64,000 bases of DNA from Neocallimastix lanati (nom. inval.) (GCA_016946835.1 JACVTC010000038.1:506001-570000); one strand, 5' to 3'. Shown: positions 1 through 11,546, numbered from the stretch's first letter. Program-made: numbers and translations. The notes: generated from the letters alone by a model not told the origin.

Positions 1-497
1 ATAACAATAATAATAATGATTTAAATAACAATAGTTTATAATAATATAAAATGAAGTATTAAAACCTTAATTAATATAAAATAATTTTTATTAATCAATC
101 ACAAATTAATGTTATAAATCAAATTTAAATCTAATGATTATATAATGTTTTTTATAAATGGCTTGATTTCTATATATTAATTATACTTTTTTTCAATAAA
201 CTATATTCTTATTATTTTTTATTTATCTTTATATAGTTAATAAATATTTCCTTATATAATAATTATTAATATTTATAATACTTTTTTGAGAGGTGTGTGA
301 GAAAGTTGTTAGTTTAAATATATAATTATTTTTGCTTATTAAATATATATAGTCATAATAATAAAATTAAATAAATAATTTAATAATACTTCAACAAATT
401 TAATAAATTAATATAAAAGATTGTTTATTAATATAAATTTATTATTTATAAAATATAAATAAATGATTAACAAAGATTTGAAGTACAGATAAAATTA
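1..497. other. A+T-rich flank, no gene seen
   Basis: This stretch outside the left end of the outer Mutator-like element holds only A+T-rich sequence with stops in all frames. I see no gene, RNA or clear repeat in it. Confidence 0.5.
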
Positions 498-507
498 GGG
501 GAGTGTG

Positions 508-549
508 CATTTCGAAAATTTTTATTACATAAATTTGTATTTTGTTGTA
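508..549 (+). repeat. Terminal inverted repeat of MULE-A, left arm
   Basis: Forty-two bases starting CATTTCGAAAATTTTT and ending TTTTGTTGTA are repeated exactly, in inverted orientation, at 11547-11588. The CATTTCG core recurs in the ends of MULE-B and of the MITE at 31.4 kb, so it is probably part of the transposase recognition site. Confidence 0.85.
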
Positions 550-899
550 TGGCTTAAATATTTTTAATTTTAAGCCACTTAATTTTATTACAAATTTAAT
601 GAATAATAATTAATTAATTAAATAAATAAAATTACAATTCTCAAAAATTTTCAAACACGTAATCATACGTGGGGCTTATATCTAATTGTATCATAATTTT
701 GTGGCTTTTTTCTACAATTTTTAAAAAGCCATATATTCACAATATGGCGTGAATAATAAATGTGGTGATATTTTATGACGAAAATTTATAAGCCACCAAG
801 AATTTGGCGAAATTCAACTTTTGGCGAAATACAACACTTCAATTAATAATAATTAGGTTAGGTATTTCTATTTAACATTGAAAAATAAAATAAAAAATA

Positions 900-1075
900 A
901 ATAAACATTTTATTTTTTAATGCTTAAAAAATAAGAAAACTTTTTTTTTAAACATTGAAAAATAAAATAAAAATAAGAAATAAGAAAACTTTTTTTTTAA
1001 ACATTGAAAAATAAAATAAAAATAAATAAAAATTTATTTTTTAAGCATTAAAAAATAAAAAAAATAAAATAAAAT
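900..1075. repeat. Short imperfect direct and inverted repeats
   Basis: The phrase AACATTGAAAAATAAAATAAA occurs in several successive copies. TTTTTTAATGCTTAAAAAATAA near 910 reappears in inverted form near 1035 as TTTTTTAAGCATTAAAAAATA, so the stretch could fold back on itself. It lies just upstream of the dead transposase gene. Confidence 0.5.
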
Positions 1076-1285
1076 AAAAAATAAAAAATAAAAATAAAAA
1101 TAAATAAATAAAATAGTAAATAAAGAAATAATAAATAATTAATAATTAAATAATTATTTAAATAATTATATAATTAATTAAAAAAAGGTTTATTATTTTA
1201 AATATTAAAAAAAAAAAAAAAAAAAGTTTCAAAGCATTTAAAAGTATATTTATTAAAATATTTTATTGAAAAATTTTAATTATCA

Positions 1286-2742
1286 ATGGAAGACAATATA
1301 GAAATTGAAATAAGTGAAACAAATCGAGGAAATGAATAAATTATTATTAATAAAAAACACAAATTTAATTTTTCATTTCAAAGGAAAGATAAATCAAAAA
1401 TTTATAGATGCACTTAATATAAGACTTTAAATAAATGCAAATCTTTAATTATTTTAAATGATAAAAAGGAGGTTTTAAAATATGAAAGTTTACATAACCA
1501 TCTCGAAAAAGAAATTGATGTGTCTATATCAGTAGCAAAGCATAAAATTAAGGAAGAAATTAAGAAAAATTCAATTCCTATGGATATAAAACCTAAACAT
1601 ATATTTAATGCCGTTTCTCAAGAAATGGGACTTATATGTCCCGAATATAGTACAATTAGATCCCAAATAATAAGAAATATAAATAAACAATTTCCTCCAA
1701 ACATAAAAAGTTTTGATGATATTCCCATTGAATCAGAATATTATAAAACGAAAATAAATGAAAATTTTTGATATTTAAAAATACTGATCTAATAATCTTT
1801 CAATCACCATTCCAAGCATATTTATTTTCGAATTATCATAAAAATATATTTTGCGGACGGTACATTTTATGCAGCACCGAAATTTAGTTATCAGTTATTT
1901 ATAACAAGAACTTATGTTGGGGAATTTAATATGTTTTACACTACTTCCATTTCTATATTAAAAAATAAAAAACAATCTACATATGAAACATTATTTAAAG
2001 AAATAAAAAAAAAAGCAAATAAATTTAGGAGTAATACATTAATTACTACAACTAATTTTCATTGTGATTTTGAACAAGGTATATCTAATGCCGCAAAAAA
2101 ATTTTTTCCCAATTTTTTCCCAATATAAATATTAAATATTGTGTATGGCATTACAAAAGATCATTAGAAAAACAAAAAAATATATTATGTTATCATGAAG
2201 TGAAGAATAATAATGATGTATATATTTATTATAAAGCTATTTCGAACTTACCGTTTATAAACACTAACTATATATTTGATATTTATATTATAATAAAAAG
2301 AATATGTCAAAAAAAAAAAGTATAATAATTTTCTACAATTTTTAGAATATTTTAATAAAAATTATTTACTTAAGTATAATGTTAATAATTGGAATTATTA
2401 TGAAAATATAGAGCATTTAACAAACAATGCATCAGAATTTTATAATAGCTACTTAAATAATATATTTCCAAATAAACCTTTATTTTATAAATTAATATAT
2501 TAATTAATATATTAAAAGAAGAAGAAAACTTATCTTATAATGATTATCAAAGGAGAACTAAAGGAACTTGGAAAAAAAAGCAAAAAATATTTAGTGCAAC
2601 TGATGAAATTAAAATTTTAATTGAAAATTACAAAAGTAAGGAAATAAATTTATTTTATAATGGATGCAACAGAAATGAATTAATTAAATTATGGAAAGAA
2701 TGTTTAATTGATTTAAACGATATAAATATTAATTTAAAATAA
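1286..2742 (+). pseudogene. Dead MULE transposase of MULE-A
   Basis: The frame starting at ATG 1286 is a decayed homologue of the intact transposase at 6249-7700, and it ends at the matching point (TAA 2740-2742). Recognisable pieces in order are ISETNRGN, a FLYWCH/FAR1-like zinc finger region (YRCT, then CKSLIILND, then HNH), the helical middle part (1520-1771), the first catalytic block FADGTF, the second block FHCDFEQGISNA, and the third block NNASEFYNSYL. Stops interrupt it: TAA stands where the intact copy has Gln or Glu codons near 1336 and 1414, and further stops and frameshifts lie near 1770, 1800-1850 and 2128. It cannot make a full transposase. Divergence across the whole length shows it is much older than the copy nested beside it. 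Confidence 0.9.
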
Positions 2743-2892
2743 GTATTCTTAATTTAAAAAAATGCTAGAAAAATACAAATTTATTTATTTTAAATTTATA
2801 TTTATAATCGTTTAAATAATAATTAAATAATCTTAATTTAAAATAAATATTCTTAATTTAAAAAAATGCTAGAAAAATACAAATTTATTTAA
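2739..2892 (+). repeat. Tandem duplication after the dead transposase
   Basis: A block of about 48 bases containing ATTCTTAATTTAAAAAAATG and GCTAGAAAAATACAAATTTA occurs twice, about 105 bases apart. It begins at the stop codon of the dead transposase. Confidence 0.7.
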
Positions 2893-2984
2893 CTATTGTG
2901 TTTTTTTTAATAATGTTAATAGAAATTATCTTTTAGTTATTTTTATTAAGTAATTTATAACTAAATCCGATTTATTTGATACTA

Positions 2985-3090
2985 ATTAAATTTTTATTAA
3001 TATCAATATCAATATTATATAATTATAAATTTTATTAATATCAATATCAATATTATATTATTATAAATTTTATTAATATCAATATACTTT
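2985..3090 (+). repeat. Three tandem copies of a short A+T repeat
   Basis: The unit AAATTTTTATTAATATCAAT, with the variant AAATTTTATTAATATCAATA, is repeated three times in a row with small changes. Confidence 0.6.
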
Positions 3091-3375
3091 TCAAAATTAA
3101 TTATGTTATTAAAAATAATAAATTCAATAAAAGATTTTTATTATTTTATTAAAATAATAATTGATTCATATTGATCAAACATTATAAATATTACTATGCA
3201 AATAATTAATTATTTTAATAGGATCAATTATTCAACTCTTATTGTTTTAATTTTTAATTCTTATATCATTTAAATTAATATATATATATATCGTTTATGA
3301 AAATATGAATTATAAATAATTAAAATTATTTACTTTTCATTTAAATTTTTTTATTTACTATAATAAAATATAATA

Positions 3376-3423
3376 ATTAAAAGACAAACGTTATTATAAC
3401 TAAATTTTTTTTTTTAGAAAAAT
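3376..3423 (-). repeat. Inverted paralogue of the MULE-B target site (empty site)
   Basis: Read on the minus strand, this stretch contains TAGTTATAATAACGTTTG followed by TCTT. The sequence flanking MULE-B is TAGTTATAATAAAC on the left and GTTTGTCTT on the right, so this is the same sequence without the insertion, one base shorter. The upstream TCTAAAAAA stretch also matches. It shows that the target was duplicated in inverted orientation before MULE-B arrived. Confidence 0.75.
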
Positions 3424-3484
3424 AAATGAAAAAAAATTAAAATATATAAGATTCCTATATATATAAAATAATTATTATATTTTT

Positions 3485-4840
3485 TTTTATTTTATTTTAT
3501 TTTATTCAATCTGTACTTTATGTTCAAATTTCTACTATTTATTTTATTTTATTTTATTTTATTTTATTTTATTTTATTTTATTTTATTTTATTTTATTTT
3601 ATTTTATTTTATTTTCTTTTCTTTTATTTTATTTTATTTTATTTTATTTTATTTTATTTTATTTTATTTTATTTTATTTTATTTTATTTTATTTTATTTT
3701 ATTTTATTTTATTTTATTTTATTTTATTTTATTTATTTATTTTATTTTATTTTATTTTATTTTATTTTATTTTATTTTATTTTATTTTATTTTATTTTAT
3801 TTTATTTTATTTTATTTTATTTTATTTTATTTTATTTTATTTTATTTTATTTTATTTTATTTTATTTTATTTTATTTTATTTTATTTTATTTTATTTTAT
3901 TTTATTTTATTTTATTTTATTTTATTTTATTTTATTTTATTTTATTTTATTTATTTATTTTATTTTATTTTATTTTATTTTATTTTATTTTATTTTATTT
4001 TATTTTATTTTATTTTATTTTATTTTATTTTATTTTATTTTATTTTATTTTATTTTATTTTATTTTATTTATTTTATTTTATTTTATTTTATTTTATTTT
4101 ATTTTATTTTATTTTATTTTATTTATTTATTTTATTTTATTTTATTTTATTTATTTATTATATTTTATTTTATTTTATTTTATTTTATTTTATTTTATTC
4201 AATCTGTACTTCATATTTATATTTCAACTATTTATTTTATTTTATTTTATTATTTTCAATCTGTACTTATATTTATGTTTCTACTATTTATTTTATTTTA
4301 TTTTATTTTATTTTATTTTATTTTATTTTATTTTATTTTATTTTATTTTATTTTATTTTATTTTATTTTATTTTATTTTATTTTATTTTATTTTATTTTA
4401 TTTTATTTTATTTTATTTTATTTTATTTTATTTTATTTTATTTTATTTTATTATTTTCAATCTGTACTTATATTTATGTTTCTACTATTTATTTTATTTT
4501 ATTTTATTTTATTTTATTTTATTTTATTTTATTTTATTTTATTTTATTTTATTTTATTTTATTTTATTTTATTTTATTTTATTTTATTTTATTTTATTTT
4601 ATTTTATTTTATTTTATTTTATTTTATTTTATTTTATTTTATTTTATTTTATTTTATTTTATTTTATTTTATTTTATTTTATTTTATTTTATTTTATTTT
4701 ATTTTATTTTATTTTATTTTATTTTATTTTATTTTATTTTATTATATTCAATCTGTACTTATATTTATGTTTCTACTATTTATTTTATTTTATTTTATTT
4801 CATTTTATTATATTTTATTCAATCTGTATTTTCTGTTGAT
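3485..4840. repeat. TTTTA satellite with interspersed 35-base islands
   Basis: The stretch is almost pure TTTTA repeats, broken by about six islands that begin CAATCTGTACTT and end TTTCTACTATTTA or TTTCAACTATTTA. The islands are the inverted form of those in the satellite at 8560-10735. Five-base units give no stop codons in the TTTTA direction, so long artificial reading frames translating as repeats of FYFIL appear. They are not genes. Confidence 0.95.
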
Positions 4841-4896
4841 AATATAAACAAGGTATTAATGTATTAATAATATTTAAAATAAAATAAAAAAAAAAA

Positions 4897-5341
4897 AAAC
4901 ATAGACTTGCACATATGGGTACCCATCTCCCATATGGCCATACAGTTATTAATTAACTGTAAGGTGATGAGTTATTGGCATACTGTTTCAGCTTCGCCGC
5001 TCTCAATCGTCGTTACACACTGCCCGGAGATGTATTCCTAACGTTCCTACATATATCTCTAATGACCACGAGCATCAGAACGGAACCATTAACTCCTCCC
5101 TAGTGGGTGTAATCATTGGCGATTGGAAATTTTACAATCATCAAGGTCTATGCTTCAATTCAAAGCGTAGTATCAGGGTTGGGTGAAATAATCATCTGAG
5201 GGAAAGCCTTATGGACATCACGTGTGGTCTCATGATATCCCAGGATAGAAACCTCATCCGATTATTTGGTGCCATGCCGAGGATTCGAACCCCGCCCTCT
5301 ACAGTGACCTGTATCGTCCTAACCGACTGGACCAACATGGC
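4897..5341 (-). mobile_element. tRNA-derived SINE, copy 1
   Basis: This 445-base, comparatively G+C-rich element differs from 38736-39180 at only two positions (T or A in ACTGTWTCAGC and T or C in GATGYATTCC). A 19-base direct repeat, TAAAATAAAATAAAAAAAA, flanks it at 4875-4893 and 5342-5360 and is read as the target duplication, although the local A+T repeat makes its limits soft. On the minus strand it starts with a tRNA-like head and ends with a fold-back near 4912-4936 (CATATGGG pairing with CCCATATG), then ATGTTT. There is no poly(A) tail. It lies inside MULE-A, just left of MULE-B. Confidence 0.9.
5270..5341 (-). tRNA. tRNA-Asp-like head of SINE copy 1
   Basis: On the minus strand 72 bases fold much like a tRNA. 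GCCATG pairs with CATGGC as acceptor stem, GTCC pairs with GGAC as D stem, the T loop contains GGTTCGAATCC (a perfect box B), and TTGGTCCAGTCGG serves as box A. The anticodon arm is damaged, with a TACA/TGTA stem and a loop holding GTC, which would be Asp. The CCA end is encoded directly after it at 5267-5269. It is most likely the internal RNA polymerase III promoter of the SINE and not a working tRNA. Confidence 0.75.
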
Positions 5342-5441
5342 TAAAATAAAATAAAAAAAATATAATTATTATTTTATATATGTAGTAATTATATATATAT
5401 ATATATTTTTATTTAATTTTCTAAAAAAAATTTTTTTAGTT

Positions 5442-5450
5442 ATAATAAAC
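5442..5450 (+). repeat. Target-site duplication, left of MULE-B
   Basis: ATAATAAAC is repeated exactly at 11442-11450, on the other side of the element. Confidence 0.85.
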
Positions 5451-5599
5451 GGGGAGAGCGCGTTTCGGAACCCCACGTGAATAGATATAAGCCACATGTT
5501 TTTTGAGATGGCGTATTATATATAAATTTTTTATATAAATAAATAATTAAATAATAATTAAATAAATATTTTATTTTATAATAATTTCATAATTTAATA

Positions 5600-6190
5600 T
5601 ATATTTGATAATAAAAAATAAAAAAATAAAAAAATAAAAAAATAAAAAAAAAAAAAAAAATAAAAAAATAAAAAAAATAAAAAAATAAAAAAAATAAAAA
5701 AATAAAAAAAATAAAAAAATAAAAAAAATAAAAAAATAAAAAAAATAAAAAAAATTAAAAATAAAAAAAAAATAAAAAAAATAAAAAAGATTAAAAAAAT
5801 AAAATTACAAAAAAAATAAAATAAAATATTTTCATTTTTATTTATATTTATAACTGTAATTTTTTATTATATAAATAAATAAATAAATAATAATTAAATA
5901 AATATTTTATTTTATAATAAAAAAATAAAATAAAAAAAAGAAAAGATAAATATTTTTTTAGTAATTTTCTTGAAATAAAATAAAATATTTTCATATTTAT
6001 TTATATTTATAACTGTAATTTTTTATTATATAAATAAATAATAATTAAATAAATATTTTATTTTATAATGAAAAAATAAAATAAAAAAAAAAGATAAATA
6101 TTTTTTTAGTAATTTTCTTGAAATAAAATAAAATATTTTCATATTTATTTATATTTATAACTGTAATTTTTAAAAAAATTGAAAATACAT
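5600..6190. repeat. A-rich simple repeats and a 150-base tandem repeat
   Basis: From 5610 to 5815 the sequence is variations of TAAAAAA. From 5820 to 6190 a unit of about 150 bases, containing TTTATAACTGTAATTTTT, is repeated about two and a half times, with landmarks near 5850, 6008 and 6159. The array leads up to the transposase gene. Confidence 0.75.
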
Positions 6191-6248
6191 ATTAAATAAA
6201 AAATAAAAAATAAATATTTCATATTTATTAATATTTATATTAAAAATT

Positions 6249-7700
6249 TTGATGGAGGGAAATCTAAAAATTGATATAAGTGAAACAAATCGAGGAAAAG
6301 AGCAAATAATTATAGATCGAAAATTTAAATATAATTTTTCAAAATTAAAAAAAGATAATACAAAAATATATAGATGTACAGAATATAAAACATTAAATAA
6401 ATGTAAGTCTTTTATTATTTTAAATGATAATAAAGAGGTTTTAAATTATGATTCTTCCCATAATCATCCTGGTAATGAAATTAATGCATCCAAATCATTA
6501 ATAAAACATAAAATTAAAGATGAAATAAAAAAAAGTTTGATTCCTTCTGATATAAAATCAAAACGCATATTTGATAAAATTTCTCAAGAAATAGGATATA
6601 TATGCCCTGAATATAAAACAATTAAATCCCAAATAACAAGATATAAAAACAAACAATTATTTCCTAATGTAAAAACATTTGATGAAGTTCCTAATGTATC
6701 TGAATATTATAAAACAATAAGAGGTGAATACTTTATGATATTCAAAAATTCTAATATAATAATTTTTCAATCACCATTCCAAGCAAAATTATTTATGGAG
6801 AATAAACATATATTTGCTGATGGTACATTTTTAATAGCTCCAACTAATAGTTATCAAGTATTCATTACCAGAACTTATGTTACAGAATTAAATTGTTTTT
6901 ACACTACTTCCATGTCAATATTAAAAAATAAAGAACAAACAACTTACGAAATATTATTTAATGAAATAAAAAAAAATATAATTAAATATAATACAAATAT
7001 TAATTTCTCAGAAAAAATTTTTCATTGTGATTTTGAAAAAGGAATATCTAATGCAGTGGAAAATATTTTTCTCAATATAAATATTAAATATTGTTTTTGG
7101 CATTATAAAAGATTATTAATGACAAAAAAAAATAAATTATGTTACAAGGAAGTGAAAGATCATAATATTTTAAATACTTATTATAAAGCCATTTCTAATT
7201 TATGTTTTATTAATATTGAATACATACCTGATATTTTTAATAAAATTAACAATACATGCATGAGATATAAATCTACCTGTTCCCAATTTTTGAATTTTTT
7301 AGATTATTTTGAGAAAACATTTCTAAATATCTATAATATAAAATATTGGAATTATTACAATAATATAGACCACATAACAAATAATGCTTCAGAATCTTAT
7401 AACAGTTATTTAAAAAATTTATTTGTAAAAAAGCCTTCATTTTATAAATTAATATATACAATACAATTTGAAGAATCCAAATCTTACTATGATTACCATA
7501 TGAGAATTAAAGGAATTTGGAGAAAAAAGAGCAGAATATCAGAAAGGGTCGATGACATTAATATTTTAGTTGAATATTATAAAAATATGGAAGCCGAATT
7601 AAAAAATATTGGATGTAGTAAAAATGATATCATCGAAAATTGGTTTAATTGTTTAATTAGATTGAATAATGAAATCATTAATTTTAATAAAACAAAATAA
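6249..7700 (+). CDS. MULE transposase of MULE-B
   Basis: The 483-residue product is a Mutator-like (MULE) DDE transposase, which cuts and pastes the element by binding its inverted ends in the nucleus. An N-terminal FLYWCH/FAR1-type zinc finger is visible, with Cys43, Cys52, His71 and His73. The catalytic core follows: Asp191 in FADGTF, Asp261 in FHCDFEKG, the Cys-x2-His pair CFWH at 282-285 that is typical of the fold, and Glu382 in NNASESYNSYL. The start at 6249 is the first ATG in frame, and the dead relative at 1286 begins at nearly the same place (ISETNRG). No stops or frameshifts occur and no introns are evident, so the element may still be autonomous. The long C-terminal part after residue 400 is Lys- and Asn-rich. 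The family call is firm; activity is not shown. Confidence 0.93.
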   Translation: MMEGNLKIDISETNRGKEQIIIDRKFKYNFSKLKKDNTKIYRCTEYKTLNKCKSFIILNDNKEVLNYDSSHNHPGNEINASKSLIKHKIKDEIKKSLIPSDIKSKRIFDKISQEIGYICPEYKTIKSQITRYKNKQLFPNVKTFDEVPNVSEYYKTIRGEYFMIFKNSNIIIFQSPFQAKLFMENKHIFADGTFLIAPTNSYQVFITRTYVTELNCFYTTSMSILKNKEQTTYEILFNEIKKNIIKYNTNINFSEKIFHCDFEKGISNAVENIFLNINIKYCFWHYKRLLMTKKNKLCYKEVKDHNILNTYYKAISNLCFINIEYIPDIFNKINNTCMRYKSTCSQFLNFLDYFEKTFLNIYNIKYWNYYNNIDHITNNASESYNSYLKNLFVKKPSFYKLIYTIQFEESKSYYDYHMRIKGIWRKKSRISERVDDINILVEYYKNMEAELKNIGCSKNDIIENWFNCLIRLNNEIINFNKTK

Positions 7701-8560
7701 AAATAATTATTAAAATCCTTTCAAAATCATAATTACAATTAATTGAAAATTAAATTTTTTTATTTAATAAGAAATTCAATATTGAAATTTATTTAATATT
7801 TATTGATAGGATTAGCTTAAAAATATTAAAAAAAAATTTTTTTTATAAATTTATTTTAAATATTTTTTACTTTATTAAATATTATTAAATAAAATTAAAA
7901 GATGTCTTTATTATTATATATTAGTATTATAAAATATTAAAAATATGAATGTATTGCATTTCGCATTATTTTTATTTTATATTGTAGTAAATTAATAAAT
8001 AAATAAATAATTTTTATAAAATAAACTAATTATTAATATATTTTTTAAAAATATATTTAATGTATATTTCATATTTTTAATAAATATTCAAATATACATT
8101 TTAAATATATATAATGATATTTAAGTATTATAATACTTATAAAAGAAAATAATTAATATTTTAAATTATTTCTATCAGGCTTTCTAAAAAAACTTTACTA
8201 TTTGTAAAAATAATAATGCTCTTTTTGTTAGTTTATTAGATTTATATAATATAAATATCTAAAATAATTTATTTATTATTTAATAGAAATTTTTGTTTAA
8301 AAATGTTATTGTTATTATTACTATTACTAAAAAAAAGTTTTAATTTAATATTTATAATTAAATTTTCAAATAATCTTTCCTTATCAAGTTAAATATAATG
8401 CTCCTGAGTAAAAAAGATTTTTGTATTATATAAAATTTATTTAAAATATTAGATAAAAAAATATTAAAAAGGAAATAAGAATTTTAAAAAGAATATTTAA
8501 AAATAAAATGAAAAAAATATAGAATGTAATAATATAGAAGTACAAGTATATAAAATAAAA
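7701..8560. other. Non-coding part of MULE-B between gene and satellite
   Basis: This A+T-rich DNA has no open frame of note. I see nothing beyond short homopolymer runs. Confidence 0.5.
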
Positions 8561-10735
8561 TAAAATAAAATAAATAGTTGAAATATAAATATGAAGTACA
8601 GAATGAATAAAATAAAATAATAGTTGAAATATAAATATGAAGTACAGAATGAATAAAATAAAATAAATAGTTGAAATATAAATATGAAGTACAGAATGAA
8701 TAAAATAAAATAAAATAAATAGTTGAAATATAAATATGAAGTACAGAATGAATAAAATAAAATAAAATAAATAGTTGAAATATAAATATGAAGTACAGAA
8801 TGAATAAAATAAAATAAAATAAAATAAAATAAAATAAAATAAAATAAAATAAAATAAAATAAAATAAAATAAAATAAAATAAAATAAAATAAAATAAAAT
8901 AAAATAAAATAAAATAAAATAAAATAAAATAAAATAAAATAAAATAAAATAAAATAAAATAAAATAAATAAAATAAAATAAAATAAAATAAATAGTAGAA
9001 ATATAAATATGAAGTACAGATTGAATAAAATAAAATAAAATAAAATAAAATAAAATAAAATAAAATAAAATAAAATAAAATAAAATAAAATAAAATAAAA
9101 TAAAATAAAATAAAATAAAATAAAATAAAATAAAATAAATAGTAGAAATATAAATATGAAGTACAGATTGAATAAAATAAAATAAAATAAAATAAAATAA
9201 AATAAAATAAAATAAAATAAAATAAAAATAAAATAAATAGTTGAAATATAAATATGAAGTACATATTGAATAAAATAAAATAAATAGTTGAAATATAAAT
9301 ATGAAATACAGATTGAATAAAATAAAATAAATAGTTGAAATATAAATATGAAATACAGATTGAATAAAATAAAATAAATAGTTGAAATATAAATATGAAA
9401 TACAGATTGAATAAAATAAAATAAAATAAAATAAAATAAAATAAAATAAAATAAAATAAAATAAAATAAAATAAAATAAAATAAAATAAAATAAAATAAA
9501 ATAAAATAAAATAAAATAAAATAAAATAAAATAAAATAAAATAAAATAAAAATAAAATAAATAGTTGAAATATAAATATGAAGTACATATTGAATAAAAT
9601 AAAATAAATAGTTGAAATATAAATATGAAATACAGATTGAATAAAATAAAATAAATAGTTGAAATATAAATATGAAATACAGATTGAATAAAATAAAATA
9701 AATAGTTGAAATATAAATATGAAGTACATATTGAATAAAATAAAATAAATAGTTGAAATATAAATATGAAATACAGATTGAATAAAATAAAATAAATAGT
9801 TGAAATATAAATATGAAGTACATATTGAATAAAATAAAATAAATAGTTGAAATATAAATATGAAATACAGATTGAATAAAATAAAATAAATAGTTGAAAT
9901 ATAAATATGAAGTACAGAATGAATAAAATAAAATAAAATAAAATAAAATAAAATAAAATAAAATAAAATAAAATAAAATAAAATAAAATAAAATAAAATA
10001 AAATAAAATAAAATAAAATAAAATAAAATAAAATAAAATAAAATAAAATAAAATAAAATAAAATAAAATAAAATAAAATAAAATAAAATAAAATAAAATA
10101 AAATAAAATAAAATAAAATAAAATAAAATAAAATAAAATAAAATAAATAGTTGAAATATAAATATGAAGTACAGATTGAATAAAATAAAATAAAATAAAA
10201 TAAATAGTTGAAATATAAATATAAAGTACAGATTGAATAAAATAAAATAAAATAAAATAAATAGTTGAAATATAAATATGAAGTACAGATTGAATAAAAT
10301 AAAATAAAATAAAATAAATAGTTGAAATATAAATATGAAGTACAGATTGAATAAAATAAAATAAAATAAAATAAAATAAAATAAAATATAATAAAATAAA
10401 ATAAAATAAAATAAAATAAAATAAAATAAAATAAAATAAAATAAAATAAAATAAAATAAAATAAAATAAAATAAAATAAAATAAAATAAAATAAAATAAA
10501 ATAAAATAAAATAAAATAAAATAAAATAAAATAAAATAAAATAAAATAAAATAAAATAAAATAAAATAAAATAAAATAAAATAAAATAAAATAAAATAAA
10601 ATAAAATAAAATAAAATAAAATAAAATAAAATAAAATAAAATAAAATAAAATAAAATAAAATAAAATAAAATAAAATAAAATAAAATAAAATAAAATAAA
10701 ATAAAATAAAATAAAATAAAATAAAATAAAATAAA
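8555..10735. repeat. TAAAA satellite with about 23 copies of a 32-base island
   Basis: The stretch consists of AAAAT repeats interrupted by an island beginning GTTGAAATATAAATATGAAG and ending TACAGATTGAAT. Variants carry GTAG for GTTG, TACATATTG or TACAGAATG. About 23 islands are present, closely spaced at 8575-8800, 9240-9400, 9560-9920 and 10145-10345, with pure AAAAT blocks between. The islands are the inverse complement of those at 3485-4840. The 774- and 776-residue open frames on the minus strand are translations of this repeat and not genes. Confidence 0.95.
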
Positions 10736-11441
10736 AAAATTATTTGAATTATAATAAAAATACAAGTATTAATAAAAATAAAATAAAATAAAATAAAATA
10801 AAAATTTGAATTATAATAAAAATACAAGTACTAATAAAATAAAATAAATAAAATAAATATGTGAATAATAATAAATTGCAAGTATCAATAGAAATAAAAT
10901 AAAATAATATAAAATAAATAAATATGCAGTGAAATAATAATATATAATATGATAAAATAAAATAAATAAGATATTGATATGAAATTAATATAAAAACTGA
11001 ATTTAGCAACAAATAAATTATATAATAAAGTAAATGATATAGCATATTCATATATATTAACATGAATTTTATTATAATTTTTACAGTATTTTAAATTAAT
11101 GTAAATTATTATATTTCCATATAATAAACAAACTTTATAATTAGAAAATAGTATAAAAAAAAATATTATTAAATATTATTATAAAATAATTAAATGAATA
11201 AATTTAAATAAATAAAAATTTTCAGAATATGGCGAATGTAAATCATCATTTTTTTTGAAATATATCACATTTTAAATATTTTTAATAATTATTTTTTCAA
11301 AGAAATTATATGTGCCATTTTATTTTAATGTTTAAATATTATATTCATAAATAAAAATTTATATAAAATAATATAAGCCACATTCCGAAATGAAAATTTA
11401 TGTAAAATATTTAAAGCCACATTCCGAAACGCACCACCCTC
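10736..11441. other. Right-hand subterminal region of MULE-B
   Basis: Degenerate copies of an AATTTGAATTATAATAAAAAT phrase follow the satellite. After that come subterminal motifs that may be transposase binding sites: AAGCCACATTCCGAAATG near 11380 and AAGCCACATTCCGAAACG near 11415. Confidence 0.5.
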
Positions 11442-11450
11442 ATAATAAAC
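11442..11450 (+). repeat. Target-site duplication, right of MULE-B
   Basis: ATAATAAAC is the second copy of the 9-base repeat at 5442-5450. It is followed by GTTTGTCTT, the continuation of the original target. Confidence 0.85.
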
Positions 11451-11546
11451 GTTTGTCTTAATTATTTTTATTATTATTTAAAAATTTATTTATTCATTTA
11501 TAATTTATTTATTACATTATAATACGCCATGTTTTCCGAAATGCAC

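Larger units (their letters stand above)
5451..11441 (+). mobile_element. Nested Mutator-like element (MULE-B), probably complete
   Basis: A perfect 9-base direct repeat, ATAATAAAC, flanks this 5991-base element at 5442-5450 and 11442-11450. Nine bases is the usual target duplication of Mutator-like transposons. The ends form a partial inverted repeat: GGGGAGAGCG then CGTTTCGGAA on the left, and GAGGGTGGTG then CGTTTCGGAA on the right read inward, matching at 15 of 20 positions. Further CATTCCGAAATG and AAGCCACATT motifs repeat near the right end. Inside are A-rich tandem repeats, an intact MULE transposase gene and a long TAAAA satellite. It inserted into MULE-A, whose empty site is preserved in inverted form at 3376-3423. 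Confidence 0.85.

Noticed and set aside
1286-2742. TAA read as Gln or Glu (altered genetic code) in the dead transposase
   Set aside because: Intact genes in the window use TAA and TGA as normal stops, and the dead copy also has frameshifts, so these are ordinary mutations.
3485-4840. Telomere or centromere repeat
   Set aside because: The AAAAT arrays lie inside transposons on both sides and show no G-rich strand; no support for either role.
3520-4847. Reading frames of 439 and 190 residues made of FYFIL repeats
   Set aside because: They are translations of the TTTTA satellite, which cannot produce a stop in that direction; no other protein signal is present.
8441-10827. Reading frames of 774 and 776 residues on the minus strand
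   Set aside because: Same satellite artefact, in MULE-B. Two overlapping frames are both open, as expected from a five-base repeat.
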